Assembly (NCBI RefSeq): GCF_022808935.1
Contig: NZ_JAKZFR010000007.1
Span: forward strand, 62,001-126,000
DNA length: 64,000 nt
Source: Geothrix sp. SG200
GTDB lineage: Bacteria; Acidobacteriota; Holophagae; Holophagales; Holophagaceae
Direction of reading: 5' to 3'
Shown: positions 52,502 through 61,206 of the stretch, in pieces
Position numbering within the stretch: the stretch's first letter is position 1
Layout of the letters: the number at the start of each line of letters is the position of its first letter
The notes under the pieces: model-generated
What the model was told of the DNA's origin: nothing
Databases searched by the model: none
The model's input: only the letters and a program-made list of their open reading frames with translations
Translations under genes and position numbers: made by a program

Positions 52502-52671
52502 GAGAGCCTCGGGGTGAGGGGCCAGTGTAGCAAGCCTTCCAAGGCTCAGCGCAAGCCCACGGGCGCATGGAATCCTCCGGCATGGGGCGGCCCCGGGCCT
52601 CCAGCACTGTCCCGGGCCGGGCCCGGAGGGTGCATAGGTGGGTACACTGGATTCTTTGACCTCGAGGCCCC

Positions 52672-53778
52672 ATGTCCGACCAGGAACTCCAGCCCCTCGC
52701 CCCCCGCCGGAAGACCCGCCAGATCCTGGTGGGAAAGGTGCCGGTGGGCGGGGACGCCCCCATCACCGTCCAGAGCATGACCAAGACGGACACCCGGGAC
52801 GTGGAGGCCACGGTCCAGCAGATCTACAACTACGCCAACGCCGGCTGCGAGATCGTCCGCGTGAGCGTGCCCACCAAGAAGGCCGGCGAGGTCTTCCACG
52901 AGATCTGCGACCGCAGCCCCATCCCCGTGGTGGCCGACATCCACTTCGACTACCGCCTGGCCCTGGTGGCCGCGGACGGCGGCGCCGCCTGCCTGCGCAT
53001 CAACCCCGGCAACATCGGCGGCCAGGACCGCGTGAAGGCCGTGGTGGACAAGGCCGGGTCCAAGGGGATTCCCATCCGCATCGGCGTCAACGGCGGCAGC
53101 CTGGAGAAGGACCTGCTGGAGAAGTTCGGCACCGCCACGCCCGAGGCCATGGTGGAGAGCGCCCTGCGCCACATCGAGGTGCTGGAGCGAGAGGGCTTCC
53201 GCGACATCAAGATCAGCCTCAAGGCCAGCGACGTCATCCGCACCGTGCAGGCCTACCGACTGCTGGCGAAACAGGTGGACTACCCCTTCCACCTGGGCAT
53301 CACCGAGGCCGGCACCCCCTTCGGCGGCACCATCCGCTCCAGCGCGGGCATGGGCATCCTCCTGGCCGAGGGCCTGGGCGACACCATCCGCGTCTCGCTC
53401 ACCGGCGACGGCGAGGACGAGTGCCGCGTGGGCCACGAGCTGCTGCGCTCCCTGGGCCTGCGCACCGGCGGCTTCCGCATGGTGAGCTGCCCCAGCTGCG
53501 GCCGCGTCCAGATCGACCTCAACCGCGTGGCCAATGAGATCGAGGAGGGCCTCAAGGCCATCAACCACGAGAACATCACCTACGCCGTCATGGGCTGCGT
53601 GGTGAACGGGCCCGGCGAGGCCAAGGACGCCGACCTGGGCGTGGCCGGCGGCGCGGGCGAGGGCCTCATCTACCGCAAGGGCGAGCTCATCCGGAAGGTG
53701 AAGGAGGAGGACCTGGTCCCCGCCTTCCTGGAGGAAGCCCGCAAGGTCAAGGCCGAAGCGGATGCGGCGAAGGCGTAG
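52672..53778 (+). CDS. ispG: 4-hydroxy-3-methylbut-2-enyl diphosphate synthase IspG
   Basis: 368 residues. IspG is the [4Fe-4S] enzyme of the MEP isoprenoid pathway that converts MEcPP to HMBPP. Conserved MTKTDTRDVEATVQQI and ADIHFDYRLAL belong to the TIM barrel, and SCPSCGRVQIDL (about 270) with GCVVNGPGEAKDAD (about 305) supplies the cluster cysteines. It overlaps the yidD start by 17 bases. Confidence 0.97.
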   Translation: MSDQELQPLAPRRKTRQILVGKVPVGGDAPITVQSMTKTDTRDVEATVQQIYNYANAGCEIVRVSVPTKKAGEVFHEICDRSPIPVVADIHFDYRLALVAADGGAACLRINPGNIGGQDRVKAVVDKAGSKGIPIRIGVNGGSLEKDLLEKFGTATPEAMVESALRHIEVLEREGFRDIKISLKASDVIRTVQAYRLLAKQVDYPFHLGITEAGTPFGGTIRSSAGMGILLAEGLGDTIRVSLTGDGEDECRVGHELLRSLGLRTGGFRMVSCPSCGRVQIDLNRVANEIEEGLKAINHENITYAVMGCVVNGPGEAKDADLGVAGGAGEGLIYRKGELIRKVKEEDLVPAFLEEARKVKAEADAAKA

Positions 53779-54073
53779 CTTGGACTGGCTGGCGGCCCAC
53801 CCACTGGCGGCCTTCGGGCTCTACCTGATGCTGGAGGCCTTCCTGCCCGTGCGCTTCCAGCCCTCCGCCTGGGTCTGCCGGGGCGCCATCCGCGCCTACC
53901 AGGCCACGCTGTCCAGCCACCTGCCCACCCAGTGCAAGTACACCCCCACCTGCAGCCACTACGGCCTGGGCTGCATCCAGAAATACGGAACCCTCCGCGG
54001 CGGGCTCCTCACCACCTGGCGCCTCATCCGCTGCTCGCCCCTGACGGATGGCGGGATCGATCCGGTTCCCTAA
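53762..54073 (+). CDS. yidD: Membrane protein insertion efficiency factor YidD
   Basis: 103 residues. The YidD signature is intact: AYQATLSSHLPTQCKYTPTC followed by SHYGLGCIQKYG, then the positively charged GGLLTTWRLIRCSPLTDGG. A membrane-associated helix (FGLYLMLEAFLPV) lies near the N-terminus. YidD assists YidC-dependent insertion. It overlaps ispG, which is an unusual partner; yidC is not nearby. A hairpin begins at its stop codon. Confidence 0.94.
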   Translation: MRRRRSLDWLAAHPLAAFGLYLMLEAFLPVRFQPSAWVCRGAIRAYQATLSSHLPTQCKYTPTCSHYGLGCIQKYGTLRGGLLTTWRLIRCSPLTDGGIDPVP

Positions 54074-54102
54074 ACCCTCCGTCCATCTCAGGATGGAGGG
54101 TT
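54073..54102 (+). promoter_or_regulatory. Hairpin between yidD and the GlmS-like gene
   Basis: AACCCTCCGTCC (54073-54084) pairs with GGATGGAGGGTT (54091-54102) over 12 bases with one G-T, loop ATCTCA. It starts on the yidD stop and ends one base before the GGGAGG ribosome site of the GlmS-like gene. It could end yidD messages or control translation of the next gene. Confidence 0.65.
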
Positions 54103-54115
54103 GGGAGGCTCCGTC

Positions 54116-56572
54116 ATGTGTGGAATCGTGTCGCTCTGCTATGCGTCTGAAGTCGCGGCCATGGGCCACGAGGCCGGGGAGCTGCTGAAGCGGCTGGAAT
54201 ACCGTGGCTACGACTCGACGGGCGCCTCCTTCATCGGCGCGGACGGCGCCATCACCCTCCTCAAGAAAGTGGGCGCCCCCAGCCGGGTGGTGCCCGAGCT
54301 GGGCATCGACCGCCAGCCGGGCCAGCGCTTCATCGGCCAGGTGCGCTGGGCCACCTACGGCGCCGTGACCGACGTGAACAGCCAGCCCCACCATGTGCGC
54401 TGCAAGGTGGAGATGGTGGGCGCCCACAACGGCAACATCTCCAACACGGACGCGCTGAAGCCGGCCCTCACGGCCCAGGGCCATGCGGTGAAATCCGACA
54501 ACGACGGCGAGATGATCACCCACCTCACCGAGGACGCCTACGCCGCCAACCTGGCGGACCCCGGTCCAACCCTGGCCGCCTGCCGCGCGGCCTATGCCGC
54601 CGCGGGGCTGACGGAAGGCATCCCCGACGGCGCCTTCCTCCTCATCGATGCCGCCCGCAAGGCCGACGCCCGAGCCGAAGGCTCCTACGCCGCCGCCTTC
54701 GCCGATCCGAAAGTACCCGGCGTGGTGGCCGTGAAGTCGGGCTCGTCCCTCTACGCGGGCATCGGAAGCGACGCCCACGGCGACTTCGTGGTGGTCTCCA
54801 GCGACCTGACTTCCGTGCTCTCCAAGACCCGCATGCTCATCCCCCTCTCCGAGGGCGAGGGCCTCTGGTTCACGGAGCGCGAGTACCTGGTGTTCACCCT
54901 GGGGAAGGAGCTGGCCTTCTCCATGCCGCGGCCCAAGCGCTCCAAGCTCAACGTGCGCGACACGGGGCTTCGCGCCCCCTACCACTACTTCATGGAACAG
55001 GAGATCGCCTCGGCCCCGGACAACCTGGACGAGGTGCTGCGGTACTACTTCCGCGATGCGGGGACGGAGGGCCTCTTCGCAGCCTTCGAGGACCGCCAGG
55101 ACCTCTGCAAGGCCCTGGTGGCCAAGGTCCTGGCCCTGTACGAGGCGCCGGAGGAGGCGGCCCTGCGGAAGGCCTTCGAGGCCCTGCTGGCGGATCCCGT
55201 CCACCGGGAGCTGGCCGCCCGGGTGGAGCCCCACGCGGACGTCCTGCGCGCCCACGGCCAGCCGGTCTCCGACGAGCGCCAGCTGCTGGTGGACCTGGGC
55301 CGCCTGGAGCCCTCGGCCGCCTCGGCCCTGGCCCTCTATGACCTGCTCTTCGTGTGGAAGAAGCGGCGCCGGGTCACCCGCCACCTCCAGGAGCTGGTGC
55401 AGGCCATCCGCGAGTCCCAGAAGGAGGGCGGGCGCGTCTTCCTGGTGGCCTCGGGCACCTCGTACCACGCGGCCCTGGTGGCGGCCACCTTCTTCAACAA
55501 CCTGGCGGGCGTGGCCGTCTTCCCCTGCAACCCGGGGCAGTTCCGGTCCATGTACCTGAATGCGGTCCAGCCCCACGACCTGCTCATCGGCATCACGCAG
55601 TCCGGCGAGACCAAGGACCTGGTGGATATATTCCAGGACGTGCTCGCCCGCGTACCGGCCCTGCGCCGCATCGCGCTGGTGAACAACGAGAACAGCCGCA
55701 TCCCCCAGGAGCTCTCCGAGTTCTACCTGCCCATCCTCTGCGGCCCCGAGATCGCCGTGGCCGCCACGAAGAGCTTCCTGAACCAGGTGGCCATCCTCTA
55801 CGTGCTGGCGGCCTCCTTCTCGCTCACCGAGCGCAAGATCGCCGCCAACCTGGAGCGCGCGAAGGACCTCATCGCCGAGACCCTGCGCCGCTGCGAGGCC
55901 GATGTGGAGGACGCCGCCCGGCGCCTCTACCTGGAACCGTCGCTGCACATCCTGGGCACAGGCCTCATCGGCCTGGCCCGGGAGGGCGCCCTCAAGATCC
56001 GCGAGGTGGTGCTCAACCACGCCGAGGGCTACGACGCCGCCGAGTTCAAGCACGGACCCAACACCATCCTCGGGAAGAACACGCTGTTCTCCATCCAGGA
56101 CCTGGCGGGCCTGCTGGAGGTCTACGAGCAGCACCGGGACGGCCGCCCCTTCGCCGGCGGCATCGAGGCCCTCCAGGCCTGGCCGGAGCTGGTGGAGACG
56201 CGCTTCTCCAACTACCCGCTGCTCTTCGTGTGCCCCGCCGAGGAGCGGGACGTGCGCATCACCATCAGCCAGATCCACACCCACAAGATCCGCGGCGCGG
56301 ACATCCTCCTCATCGCCGAGAAGAACCCCGAGCTGGCCCTGGCCGTCTCCGGCAAGCCCATGGGCCAGGACCGCTACTGGTCCAAGTACATCGAGGTGCC
56401 CCCCAACGGCGATGCCAACCTCTTCGTCTTCGCCGCCACCGTGGCCCTCCAGCGCCTGGCCTTCCGCATGTCCGTGCTGAAGATGGAATACCTGGACCGG
56501 CTGGCCGTGGCGGACCATGGCGTCCACCCCGACGCCCCGAAGAATGTGTCGAAGTCCATCACGGTGGACTAA
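54116..56572 (+). CDS. Enlarged GlmS-like glutamine amidotransferase/SIS protein
   Basis: 818 residues from an ATG that exposes Cys2 (MCGIVSLCY), the glutaminase nucleophile. LKRLEYRGYDSTG and GQVRWATYG match GlmS. Two SIS domains follow: SGTSYHAALVAATF (about 445), GITQSGETKDLVD and a C-terminal NVSKSITVD. Compared with the 610-residue glmS at 45348, roughly 145 residues are added between glutaminase and SIS domains, and about 60 more lie in the second SIS region. It probably aminates a sugar phosphate. Whether the substrate is fructose-6-phosphate is not clear. Confidence 0.87.
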   Translation: MCGIVSLCYASEVAAMGHEAGELLKRLEYRGYDSTGASFIGADGAITLLKKVGAPSRVVPELGIDRQPGQRFIGQVRWATYGAVTDVNSQPHHVRCKVEMVGAHNGNISNTDALKPALTAQGHAVKSDNDGEMITHLTEDAYAANLADPGPTLAACRAAYAAAGLTEGIPDGAFLLIDAARKADARAEGSYAAAFADPKVPGVVAVKSGSSLYAGIGSDAHGDFVVVSSDLTSVLSKTRMLIPLSEGEGLWFTEREYLVFTLGKELAFSMPRPKRSKLNVRDTGLRAPYHYFMEQEIASAPDNLDEVLRYYFRDAGTEGLFAAFEDRQDLCKALVAKVLALYEAPEEAALRKAFEALLADPVHRELAARVEPHADVLRAHGQPVSDERQLLVDLGRLEPSAASALALYDLLFVWKKRRRVTRHLQELVQAIRESQKEGGRVFLVASGTSYHAALVAATFFNNLAGVAVFPCNPGQFRSMYLNAVQPHDLLIGITQSGETKDLVDIFQDVLARVPALRRIALVNNENSRIPQELSEFYLPILCGPEIAVAATKSFLNQVAILYVLAASFSLTERKIAANLERAKDLIAETLRRCEADVEDAARRLYLEPSLHILGTGLIGLAREGALKIREVVLNHAEGYDAAEFKHGPNTILGKNTLFSIQDLAGLLEVYEQHRDGRPFAGGIEALQAWPELVETRFSNYPLLFVCPAEERDVRITISQIHTHKIRGADILLIAEKNPELALAVSGKPMGQDRYWSKYIEVPPNGDANLFVFAATVALQRLAFRMSVLKMEYLDRLAVADHGVHPDAPKNVSKSITVD

Positions 56573-56623
56573 ATAAAACACAATCAACATTTTGAATGTG
56601 ACGTTCGAGTTATTTAAGAAAAT

Positions 56624-56658
56624 TTGACCTTTTTAGTCAAGATGTGACTTCCCTCACG
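56624..56658 (+). promoter_or_regulatory. Regulator-binding dyads upstream of ric
   Basis: TTGAC-N7-GTCAA (56624-56640) is followed by TGTGA-CTTCCC-TCACG (56643-56658), one base off the TGTGA-N6-TCACA consensus of CRP/FNR-family regulators, including HcpR. They lie 55-90 bases before the ric ATG in an AT-rich stretch, a position suited to activation under nitrosative or anaerobic conditions. Confidence 0.6.
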
Positions 56659-56712
56659 GCCCGGAGGCCCCATCTTGGGAGCCAGGGGAGGGTCCCCGCC
56701 GGAGGAGCCGTC

Positions 56713-57429
56713 ATGAACGTGGAACTGGACACCAAGGTGGGCGAGCTGGTGATGGCGCGTCCCGAGACCATGCGCTACTTCGAGCGTCTGGGCATCGACT
56801 ACTGCTGCGGGGGCCACCGCAGCCTCGGCGAGGCCTGCGACCTGGCGAAGCAGGATGCGGCGAAGGTCATGGCGGACCTGGCCACCCTCGAGCCCCCCGC
56901 GGCCGGCGTGCCCTCCTTGCAGGACTGGACCCGGGCCTCCCTGGCGGAGCTCATCCAGCACATCGTGACCACCCACCACGACTACCTCCGCGAGGAGCTG
57001 CCCCGCCTGGACATGCTCATGGGCAAAGTCCTGCGGGCCCACGGTCCAAACCACGGCGAGCTGGCCCGCGTGGGCGAGATCTTCCAGGCCCTGGCCGCGG
57101 ACCTCATGCCCCACCTCATGAAGGAAGAGCAGATCCTCTTCCCCTACATCACCCAGATGGAGCAGGGTGCCTCAGGCTCCTCCTGCTTCGGGAGCGTCCA
57201 GAGCCCCATCCGCGTCATGGAGATGGAGCACGAGGCCGTGGGTGCCCTGCTGGCCGAGCTGCGGGAGCTCACGGACAGCTACACCGTGCCCGCCGACGGC
57301 TGCAACACCTTCCGGGCCCTCTACGACGGCCTGGAGACCATGGAGCGGGACCTGCACCTGCACATCTACCTGGAGAACCAGGTCCTCCATCCCCGCGCCT
57401 TGGCCATGGAGGCTGGCGTCCAGGCCTGA
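56713..57429 (+). CDS. ric: Iron-sulfur cluster repair di-iron protein Ric (ScdA/YtfE)
   Basis: 238 residues. The N-terminal ScdA/DUF542 domain is YFERLGIDYCCGGHRSLGEA with adjacent cysteines 31 and 32, and the hemerythrin-like domain follows with HIVTTHHDYLREELPRL, HLMKEEQILFPYI, MEMEHEAVGALL and HLHIYLENQVLHP. Ric repairs iron-sulfur clusters damaged by nitric oxide or oxidants. GGAGG precedes the ATG. CRP/FNR-like dyads upstream and a NorR-like activator at 61207 suggest a nitric oxide response. Confidence 0.96.
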   Translation: MNVELDTKVGELVMARPETMRYFERLGIDYCCGGHRSLGEACDLAKQDAAKVMADLATLEPPAAGVPSLQDWTRASLAELIQHIVTTHHDYLREELPRLDMLMGKVLRAHGPNHGELARVGEIFQALAADLMPHLMKEEQILFPYITQMEQGASGSSCFGSVQSPIRVMEMEHEAVGALLAELRELTDSYTVPADGCNTFRALYDGLETMERDLHLHIYLENQVLHPRALAMEAGVQA

Positions 57430-57448
57430 AGTCCGTAAAAGAGCGTTT

Positions 57449-57517
57449 CACCACCAAGGCACCAAGACCACCAAGAATCGCCTTCTCTTTTCTTGGTGCC
57501 TTGGTGCCTTGGCGGTG
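57449..57517. terminator. CACCAAG-type inverted repeat
   Basis: A run of CACCAAG/CACCAAGA units (57449-57477) is followed by its near-complement TTCTTGGTGCCTTGG and onward (57490-57517), giving a long imperfect hairpin between ric and the convergent small gene at 57547. Simple CACCAAG arrays of this kind recur in several unrelated bacterial genomes. It may serve as a terminator or as a mobile repeat. Confidence 0.7.
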
Positions 57518-57546
57518 GCCCTTTGCTATTTGGGCGTGGAGCCGGA

Positions 57547-57765
57547 TCAGTGCGTGTCTTCGAGGCTCCACCGGTCCGTGCAGCCGTGGCTTTCGACCAC
57601 CTGTCGGGCCTTCCGCAGTCGCAGGGTGTGCTGGACGTTCTGCATGACGGTGAAGAGGCGGTCGTGGATGCCCAGGCGCGCCAGGTCTTCCGCGGTGAAC
57701 CAGGTGACGCCGTCGTGGTCCTTCCGCGTGGCGTGATCAGCCAGGATCTGCTCGGTGATGCCCAC
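57547..57765 (-). CDS. 72-residue hypothetical protein
   Basis: A GTG start with CCGGAGGTTTCCC before it supports this frame. The protein reads MGITEQILADHATRKDHDGV and onward, with VTWFTAEDLARLGIHDRLFT and QHTLRLRKARQVVES. It is helical, rich in charged residues and histidine, and has no signal or TM helix. It lies between ric and plsC on the opposite strand, divergent from plsC. No family recognised. Confidence 0.6.
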   Translation of the reverse strand: MGITEQILADHATRKDHDGVTWFTAEDLARLGIHDRLFTVMQNVQHTLRLRKARQVVESHGCTDRWSLEDTH

Positions 57766-57810
57766 GGGAAACCTCCGGAACTGATAGGTTGAATATCACG
57801 GAGGGGCATC

Positions 57811-58557
57811 GTGGCCAACTGGCGAAACACAGGATGGGGCGCAGTTGTGATGGCGGTCTGGGGCATGGTCCTGGTGCCGGTCGTCGTCCTCGGCATCCTG
57901 CTGGCCGTTCCCTTCCTCGGGCGCCGCCGCGCCTTTTTCGGCATCGGGCCGCTCTACGCCAAGGGGTTGGGCTGGTTCTGCCGGATCCCGCTGGCCCTGA
58001 CGGGCTGGGACCGGCTGCCGGAAGCCGTCCGGGAGGGACGCCAGCCCGTGATCTTCATGTCGAACCACGAGAGCCAGCTGGATCCCCCGGTGCTCATCGG
58101 AATCCTGCCGGTGCCGGCGGTCTACATCGCCAAGAAGGAGGTGAAGTACCTCCCCTTCGTGGGCTGGGCGGCCTGGGTGGCGGGCGTGATCTTCATTGAT
58201 CGCCGCGACCGGGAACGGGCCATCAGGAGCATCCGCGAGGCCACCGAGGAGATCCGGGGTGGCAAGAACGTGGTGATCTTCCCGGAAGGCACCCGCAGCC
58301 GCACCGGCGAGATGCTCCCCTTCAAGAAGGGCGGCTTCGCCCTGGCCATGGACGCCGGCGTGCCCATCGTGCCCATGGCCACTGTGGGCGGCCGGGAAGT
58401 GCTGCCGCCGGGAAGCCTCCGCCTCCGCCCGGGCAAGTACGTGGTGGCGTTGGGCGAGCCGGTGGATCCTGCGGCGCTCGCCGACCGGGAGGCCCTCATG
58501 ACTGAGGTCCGCGGCCGCATCGAGGCGCTCATGGCCGAGGCCAGGAAGGCGCTCTGA
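57811..58557 (+). CDS. 1-acyl-sn-glycerol-3-phosphate acyltransferase (PlsC-like)
   Basis: 248 residues from a GTG with GGAGGGG before it. An N-terminal TM helix (MAVWGMVLVPVVVLGILLAV) anchors the enzyme. The catalytic motif is NHESQLDPP (H-x4-D, about residue 92), followed by FPEGTRSRTG (about 165) and VPIVPMATVGG. It should acylate lysophosphatidic acid in membrane phospholipid synthesis; related lysophospholipid acyltransferases share the motifs. Confidence 0.93.
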   Translation: MANWRNTGWGAVVMAVWGMVLVPVVVLGILLAVPFLGRRRAFFGIGPLYAKGLGWFCRIPLALTGWDRLPEAVREGRQPVIFMSNHESQLDPPVLIGILPVPAVYIAKKEVKYLPFVGWAAWVAGVIFIDRRDRERAIRSIREATEEIRGGKNVVIFPEGTRSRTGEMLPFKKGGFALAMDAGVPIVPMATVGGREVLPPGSLRLRPGKYVVALGEPVDPAALADREALMTEVRGRIEALMAEARKAL

Positions 58558-58561
58558 CCGC

Positions 58562-61093
58562 TCAGCGGAAGACGGGGTCCTGCTGGGCGACCCGGCGCTT
58601 GCCGGGATGCAGGCGGTCCGCCAGCTCCAGGAGGCCCCGGGCCTCGGCCGCGTTCCCCAGCTTCGCGGCCATGCGGGCCATGAAATAGAGGTTCACCGAG
58701 AGCACCCGCCGCTCGTTGTGCTTCTTGGCCAACAGATCCGAAGCGAGGACTTTCTGCCGATAGGCTTCGAATCCCGCCAGGGCCACGGCACCCTCCCCGG
58801 CGAGGGCCTTCTTCAGCCCCGCCAGCAGGACGGTGTTGGAGTGGTCCGGAGGCCAGGCCCCTTCCAGCTCCCGCAGGTAGCCTTCGGCGGTGCCGGTGTC
58901 CTGCAGGTCCCAGGCCGCATAGACCATGAGGCTGCGCAGCACGTTGGAGCCCGGCACTTCCCGGAGGCCCGCCCGCAGCCGGAGCTCGGCCTCCGCCGAC
59001 CGGCCCATCCACAGCAGCGCGTCGGCGGCGGTGACATAGGCGTACTCGGCCGCGGGACGCAGGGCGATGGCGCGATCCGCGTGCTGGAGCGCCGCCGCCA
59101 GGTCGCCTTCGTTCTGCAGCAGCACCCCGTAGCGATGGTGGGCCTGCCAGCCCTCCGGGAAGAGCTCCAGGGACTTCTCGAAGTAGCGGCGGGCCGCAGC
59201 GTGGTTGTCCGCCCCCTCCAGCCCTGCGAAGACGTCTGCCAGCACGTCGTAGGCGCGGTGGTCGGCGGGATCGAGGCGCACGGCCTGGAGCGCCGACCGG
59301 CTGGCGCCCTCCAGATCCCCCAGGCGCAGGAGGATGGAGCCCAGCGCCCGGTAGGCCTGCGAGGCGCCGGGATCCAGGGTGATGGCGGCCTCGGCGGCCG
59401 CCTTCCCCTGGCGCAGCAGGGCCTGCCCCTCCGCGAAGCGCCCCTGGCTGAGGGCGCGGGTGGCGCCCAGCTCCGCCAGGGTCCAGGCATACTCGGCGCG
59501 CGCCGGCGCATAATCCGGCTCGATCTCGATGGCCGATTGCAGCAGCGAGTTGGCCAGCTGGACCGAATCCTGGTTGCCCTCGGTGAGCACCTGCTGCGCC
59601 TTGGTATAGAGCTCACGGGTGCGGGGGTTCCGGGCCTGGATCCTGGGCGCGCCAGCCTCGCCCGCCAGGCCCATCTCCTGCGGGAGGCGCTGCTGCAGCT
59701 CGTCCTCGATCTTCAGGAGGTCGCCCACGGGACGGTCCAGCTGGAACTGGTGTGTGGTGGCCCCGTGGACGGCGTCCACCACCCGGACGCCCATGCGGAT
59801 CTGCCCACCCACCACCTGGAAGCTGCCCAGCACCAGCAGCTCGGCCTTGAGCTGGCGCCCCAGCTCGCCCAGGGCCTTCGGGGCCTGACCCGGCGTGTCG
59901 CCCAGCTGGTTCATGGCCTCCACCACCCGCAGGCGGTCCACCACCAGCATGTCCTCCCGCCGGACGAGCCCGTAGGCCATGGCGTCGGCGAAGCTGTTGC
60001 TGAGCCAGGCATGCTCCGCATCGGGCTGCAGCTGCTCCAGGGGCAGGATGGCCACCACGCGCCGGCCCCTGGTGAAATCCACCCGGGAGGCCCGCCGCGC
60101 TTCGCCCAGCCCCGTGGCCAGGGCCCGGCGCACCAGCAGCCCGCCGACGACCCCTCCCACCACCAGCACCAACGCGGCCGACACCAGCAGCCGTCGGCGC
60201 CGGGTCCGCTGGATCCGCACCGCCGACAGGCTGAGGTGCGGGACCGTGGCAGTCGGGTTGTCCTCGGCTAGTCCGGCGGCCAGCGCCTGCAGGCTGGGGA
60301 AGCGGTCCTTGGCGGACTTGGCCATCAGGCGATGGATGGCGTCCTGGAGGGTGCGAGACAGGTCAGGCCGCAGGTCCGACAGGGGCCGAGGCTCATCCCG
60401 CGTCACCGCGTAGAGCGTGTCCACCAGGCTGGCCCGGCGGAAGGGGTGAGTCGCCGTGGCCAGCTCGTAGAGCACCACGCCCAGGCTGAACTGGTCGGAC
60501 TGGCCCGTGAGCGGCTGGCCGTTGGCCTGCTCAGGGCTCATGTAGGCTGGCGTCCCCTGGCTGTAGCCCGGCGCCGTGCTTTCCACCAGGGTCATGTGGT
60601 GGGAGGTCTGGCCCACGGGGAGGTCCTCGACCCCGCGACGCGCGATGCCGAAGTCCAGGATCTTGAGCTGGCCGTCGTCCGTGAGGAGCATGTTCTCGGG
60701 CTTGATGTCGCGGTGGACGATCCCCTTCTGGTGGGCATGGAAGAGGGCCGAGGCCGCCTGGCGCGCCAGGTCCTGGAGGGCGCCCCCATCCAAGGGGTGG
60801 CCCACCAGGGTGCGGAGGGTCTGCCCCTCCACCAGCTCCATGGCGATGTAGGGGATTCCGTCCACCTCCCCGGCGTCGTAGATGTGGGCAATGTTGGGGT
60901 GATTGAGCTGGCAGGCCAGCTTGGCCTCGCCGATGAGCGCCTTGCGGCGCAGATCGTCGGCATCCTTGAGGATCTTGAGGGCCACTTCCCGCTCGAGGCG
61001 CAGGTCCAGGGCCTTCCAGACCTCGCCCATGGCGCCTTCGCCCAGCCGGGCCAGCAGACGGTAGGAACCGAAATGAGAGGCGTCAGGGGTCAA
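58562..61093 (-). CDS. PknB-type Ser/Thr kinase with TM helix and TPR region
   Basis: 843 residues from a TTG start with AAGGA upstream. The kinase domain has GEGAMGEVWKA (P-loop), VALKIL (catalytic lysine), HRDIKPEN (about 125) and DFGIARRG (about 147). A single TM helix lies at about 299-322. Outside the membrane follows a TolB-like amino-terminal module (VVAILPLEQLQPDAEHAWLS) and then several TPR-type helical pairs (about 500-830). The arrangement suggests a receptor kinase sensing through its TPR part. It is divergent from the NorR-like gene. Confidence 0.93.
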   Translation of the reverse strand: MTPDASHFGSYRLLARLGEGAMGEVWKALDLRLEREVALKILKDADDLRRKALIGEAKLACQLNHPNIAHIYDAGEVDGIPYIAMELVEGQTLRTLVGHPLDGGALQDLARQAASALFHAHQKGIVHRDIKPENMLLTDDGQLKILDFGIARRGVEDLPVGQTSHHMTLVESTAPGYSQGTPAYMSPEQANGQPLTGQSDQFSLGVVLYELATATHPFRRASLVDTLYAVTRDEPRPLSDLRPDLSRTLQDAIHRLMAKSAKDRFPSLQALAAGLAEDNPTATVPHLSLSAVRIQRTRRRRLLVSAALVLVVGGVVGGLLVRRALATGLGEARRASRVDFTRGRRVVAILPLEQLQPDAEHAWLSNSFADAMAYGLVRREDMLVVDRLRVVEAMNQLGDTPGQAPKALGELGRQLKAELLVLGSFQVVGGQIRMGVRVVDAVHGATTHQFQLDRPVGDLLKIEDELQQRLPQEMGLAGEAGAPRIQARNPRTRELYTKAQQVLTEGNQDSVQLANSLLQSAIEIEPDYAPARAEYAWTLAELGATRALSQGRFAEGQALLRQGKAAAEAAITLDPGASQAYRALGSILLRLGDLEGASRSALQAVRLDPADHRAYDVLADVFAGLEGADNHAAARRYFEKSLELFPEGWQAHHRYGVLLQNEGDLAAALQHADRAIALRPAAEYAYVTAADALLWMGRSAEAELRLRAGLREVPGSNVLRSLMVYAAWDLQDTGTAEGYLRELEGAWPPDHSNTVLLAGLKKALAGEGAVALAGFEAYRQKVLASDLLAKKHNERRVLSVNLYFMARMAAKLGNAAEARGLLELADRLHPGKRRVAQQDPVFR

Positions 61094-61162
61094 GCGCGTC
61101 CTTGCGGAGGTAAGGCAGTATACCGATCGGACTAGGCGAGGGATTAGCCCCAGGTCGGCGGC

Positions 61163-61190
61163 TTGACTGGATTCTCGAAATGTCGAGAAT
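61163..61190 (+). promoter_or_regulatory. Promoter with a perfect 20-base dyad
   Basis: TTGACT (61163-61168) and GAGAAT (61185-61190) are 16 bases apart. The dyad ATTCTCGA-AATG-TCGAGAAT (61171-61190) fills the spacer and the -10, so a bound protein would block it. The apparent ATG at 61180 lies inside the dyad, which favours the later GTG start. Confidence 0.6.
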
Positions 61191-61206
61191 CAAACGGGAG
61201 GTGCCC

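Noticed and set aside
53747-56590. A 947-residue open frame antisense to the GlmS-like gene
   Set aside because: It is a shadow of the opposite frame; composition is Gly/His/Leu/Val-rich with no recognisable domain, and it also runs across the yidD gene.
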